A DNA stretch of 6,821 bases from Candidatus Rokuibacteriota bacterium (GTDB taxonomy: Bacteria > Methylomirabilota > Methylomirabilia > Rokubacteriales > CSP1-6). A program made the position numbers and the translations under genes. Location: positions 1 to 6,821 of the forward strand of contig JACOVB010000083.1 of NCBI GenBank assembly GCA_016177555.1, read 5' to 3'. Positions 6,255-6,821 of this stretch are shown in pieces; the stretch's first letter is position 1, and every line of letters starts with the position of its first letter. The notes below the pieces were generated by a model that was given only the letters and a program-made list of their open reading frames with translations, had not been told where the DNA came from and did no database searches.

Positions 6255-6464
6255 TCAGTCAGCAGGCTGCGACGCCGGACACCTGAACAGCACGAGACTC
6301 TCGGCGATGATTCGCTTGACGAACGGATTGGCAGCGGCCAGCTCCCGTTCCAGTTCCGCCTGTGTGCACACCAGGAGATCCACGCGGACCGGCACGCCGC
6401 TGGGCGTGTAGCGCGGCGGGCGGTCGCGAACGGCCAGGTCCGACCGGTCCAGAACGTCATCCAT
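6255..6464 (-). CDS. Short ORF resembling the C-terminal half of a minimal nucleotidyltransferase; probably truncated
   Basis: 69 residues from ATG 6464. PVRVDLLVCTQAELEREL (about 25-42) followed by NPFVKRIIAESLVLFR (about 46-61) matches the last strand and helices of small MNT/Pol-beta-type nucleotidyltransferases. These act as antitoxins that AMPylate HEPN toxins, or occur in resistance loci. The catalytic N-terminal half, GSxxxG with DxD, is missing: going upstream in frame there are only nine more codons and then a TGA, which is the stop of the PIN gene. AGG five bases before the ATG is a weak ribosome site. As it stands it could not be catalytic, so it is either a gene remnant or a small protein using only this part of the fold. 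Another possibility is that the match is superficial. The ORF itself lies on the same strand as its neighbours, 27 bases after the PIN gene. Confidence 0.5.
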   Translation of the reverse strand: MDDVLDRSDLAVRDRPPRYTPSGVPVRVDLLVCTQAELERELAAANPFVKRIIAESLVLFRCPASQPAD

Positions 6465-6491
6465 CGCTGCCTGAGAATCGAGCGCAGGAAC

Positions 6492-6821
6492 TCAGATGCC
6501 CATCGCCTCGATGCCGAACGCACGCGCTGCCCGGAGCATGTGCCTATCGTTGGTGTAGACGCGCCGCAGCCCGTGCTCGCGGGCGCAGGCGAGATGCAAT
6601 GCGTCCGCCGAGCGGATCGTGATCCGTTTGCTCAGTGTCCGCAGACATTCCGCAGCATTCGCGATCAAGCGATCTGTGACCGAAAGCCACGTCCATAGCC
6701 CGGCCGTGCAATCGTCGGTAAACTGTGCCAAGACTTCGTGGAACTCGCGCTCCGAGAAAGCGCCTTCGCGCCACTTGCGGTGGAACACACCCGCCACCTC
6801 GATCCGGCCGAGCGCGCAGCA
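6492..6821 (-). CDS. PIN-domain ribonuclease (VapC-like toxin), N-terminus outside window
   Basis: The frame is open to the right edge, giving 109 visible residues; PIN proteins are about 130-150, so some 25-40 residues are cut off, including the first catalytic Asp. A GTG at 6797 is internal: the residues before it (CCALGRIEV) match the family's helix with the conserved Glu, here visible residue 8. SADALHLACA holds Asp73 and VYTNDRHM holds Asp92, the remaining acidic residues of the Mg2+-dependent nuclease site. The C-terminus AARAFGIEAMGI fits the last PIN strand. VapC-type proteins cleave tRNA or rRNA when freed from a cognate antitoxin. A vapB-like antitoxin would normally lie just upstream, beyond the window. 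The downstream neighbour is the nucleotidyltransferase fragment, in the same frame. Family assignment is good; toxin status is inferred. Confidence 0.8.
   Translation of the reverse strand, partial: CCALGRIEVAGVFHRKWREGAFSEREFHEVLAQFTDDCTAGLWTWLSVTDRLIANAAECLRTLSKRITIRSADALHLACAREHGLRRVYTNDRHMLRAARAFGIEAMGI

Noticed and set aside
6225..6698. + strand open frames over the PIN/nucleotidyltransferase region
   Set aside because: No domain match, and the - strand frames carry recognisable PIN and nucleotidyltransferase motifs.

Overview
This is a G+C-rich window (clearly above 60 % by eye) with strong G/C bias at third codon positions. Every gene looks bacterial. The mix of a TldE-type protein, a split transketolase, an RraA-like aldolase, an ABC-2 exporter and a PIN ribonuclease fits an uncultivated soil or subsurface lineage such as Rokubacteria/Methylomirabilota, or a deltaproteobacterium-like group. 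That placement is inference; the window contains no rRNA or other phylogenetic marker.

Layout. Two gene blocks converge. On the + strand (1-2998) lie the 3' part of a TldE/PmbA-type gene, the N-terminal subunit of a split transketolase and its C-terminal subunit. They are joined by two one-base TGATG stop/start overlaps, so they form one translationally coupled unit. On the - strand, read from the right edge leftwards, lie a PIN-domain (VapC-like) gene cut by the window edge, a short ORF matching only the C-terminal half of a minimal nucleotidyltransferase, an ABC exporter ATPase, its ABC-2 permease, an RraA/HMG-aldolase-like protein and a NiCoT/UreH-type nickel/cobalt transporter. The last four are almost gap-free. 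The two blocks meet tail to tail, and the stop codons overlap inside the tetranucleotide TTAG (2995-2998), so no intergenic terminator fits there.

How the genes may work together. The two transketolase halves should assemble into one thiamine-diphosphate enzyme, each supplying half of the active site. The ATPase and permease should form a homodimer-of-each exporter of unknown substrate. The RraA-like protein keeps the residues of a divalent-metal-dependent class II pyruvate aldolase and is coupled to a metal transporter gene through an overlapping stop/start and a small hairpin over the ribosome binding site. This invites the idea that the transporter supplies a metal used by the aldolase, but that is only inference. 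The PIN/nucleotidyltransferase pair at the right edge looks like a toxin-antitoxin-type or defence remnant.

I saw no tRNA, rRNA, CRISPR array, insertion sequence or attachment site. No stretch over 50 bases is clearly non-coding. I found no convincing novel multi-gene system. The points most worth checking are the animal-like active-site motif in the split transketolase, the aldolase-transporter coupling hairpin and the decapitated nucleotidyltransferase in frame with the PIN gene.
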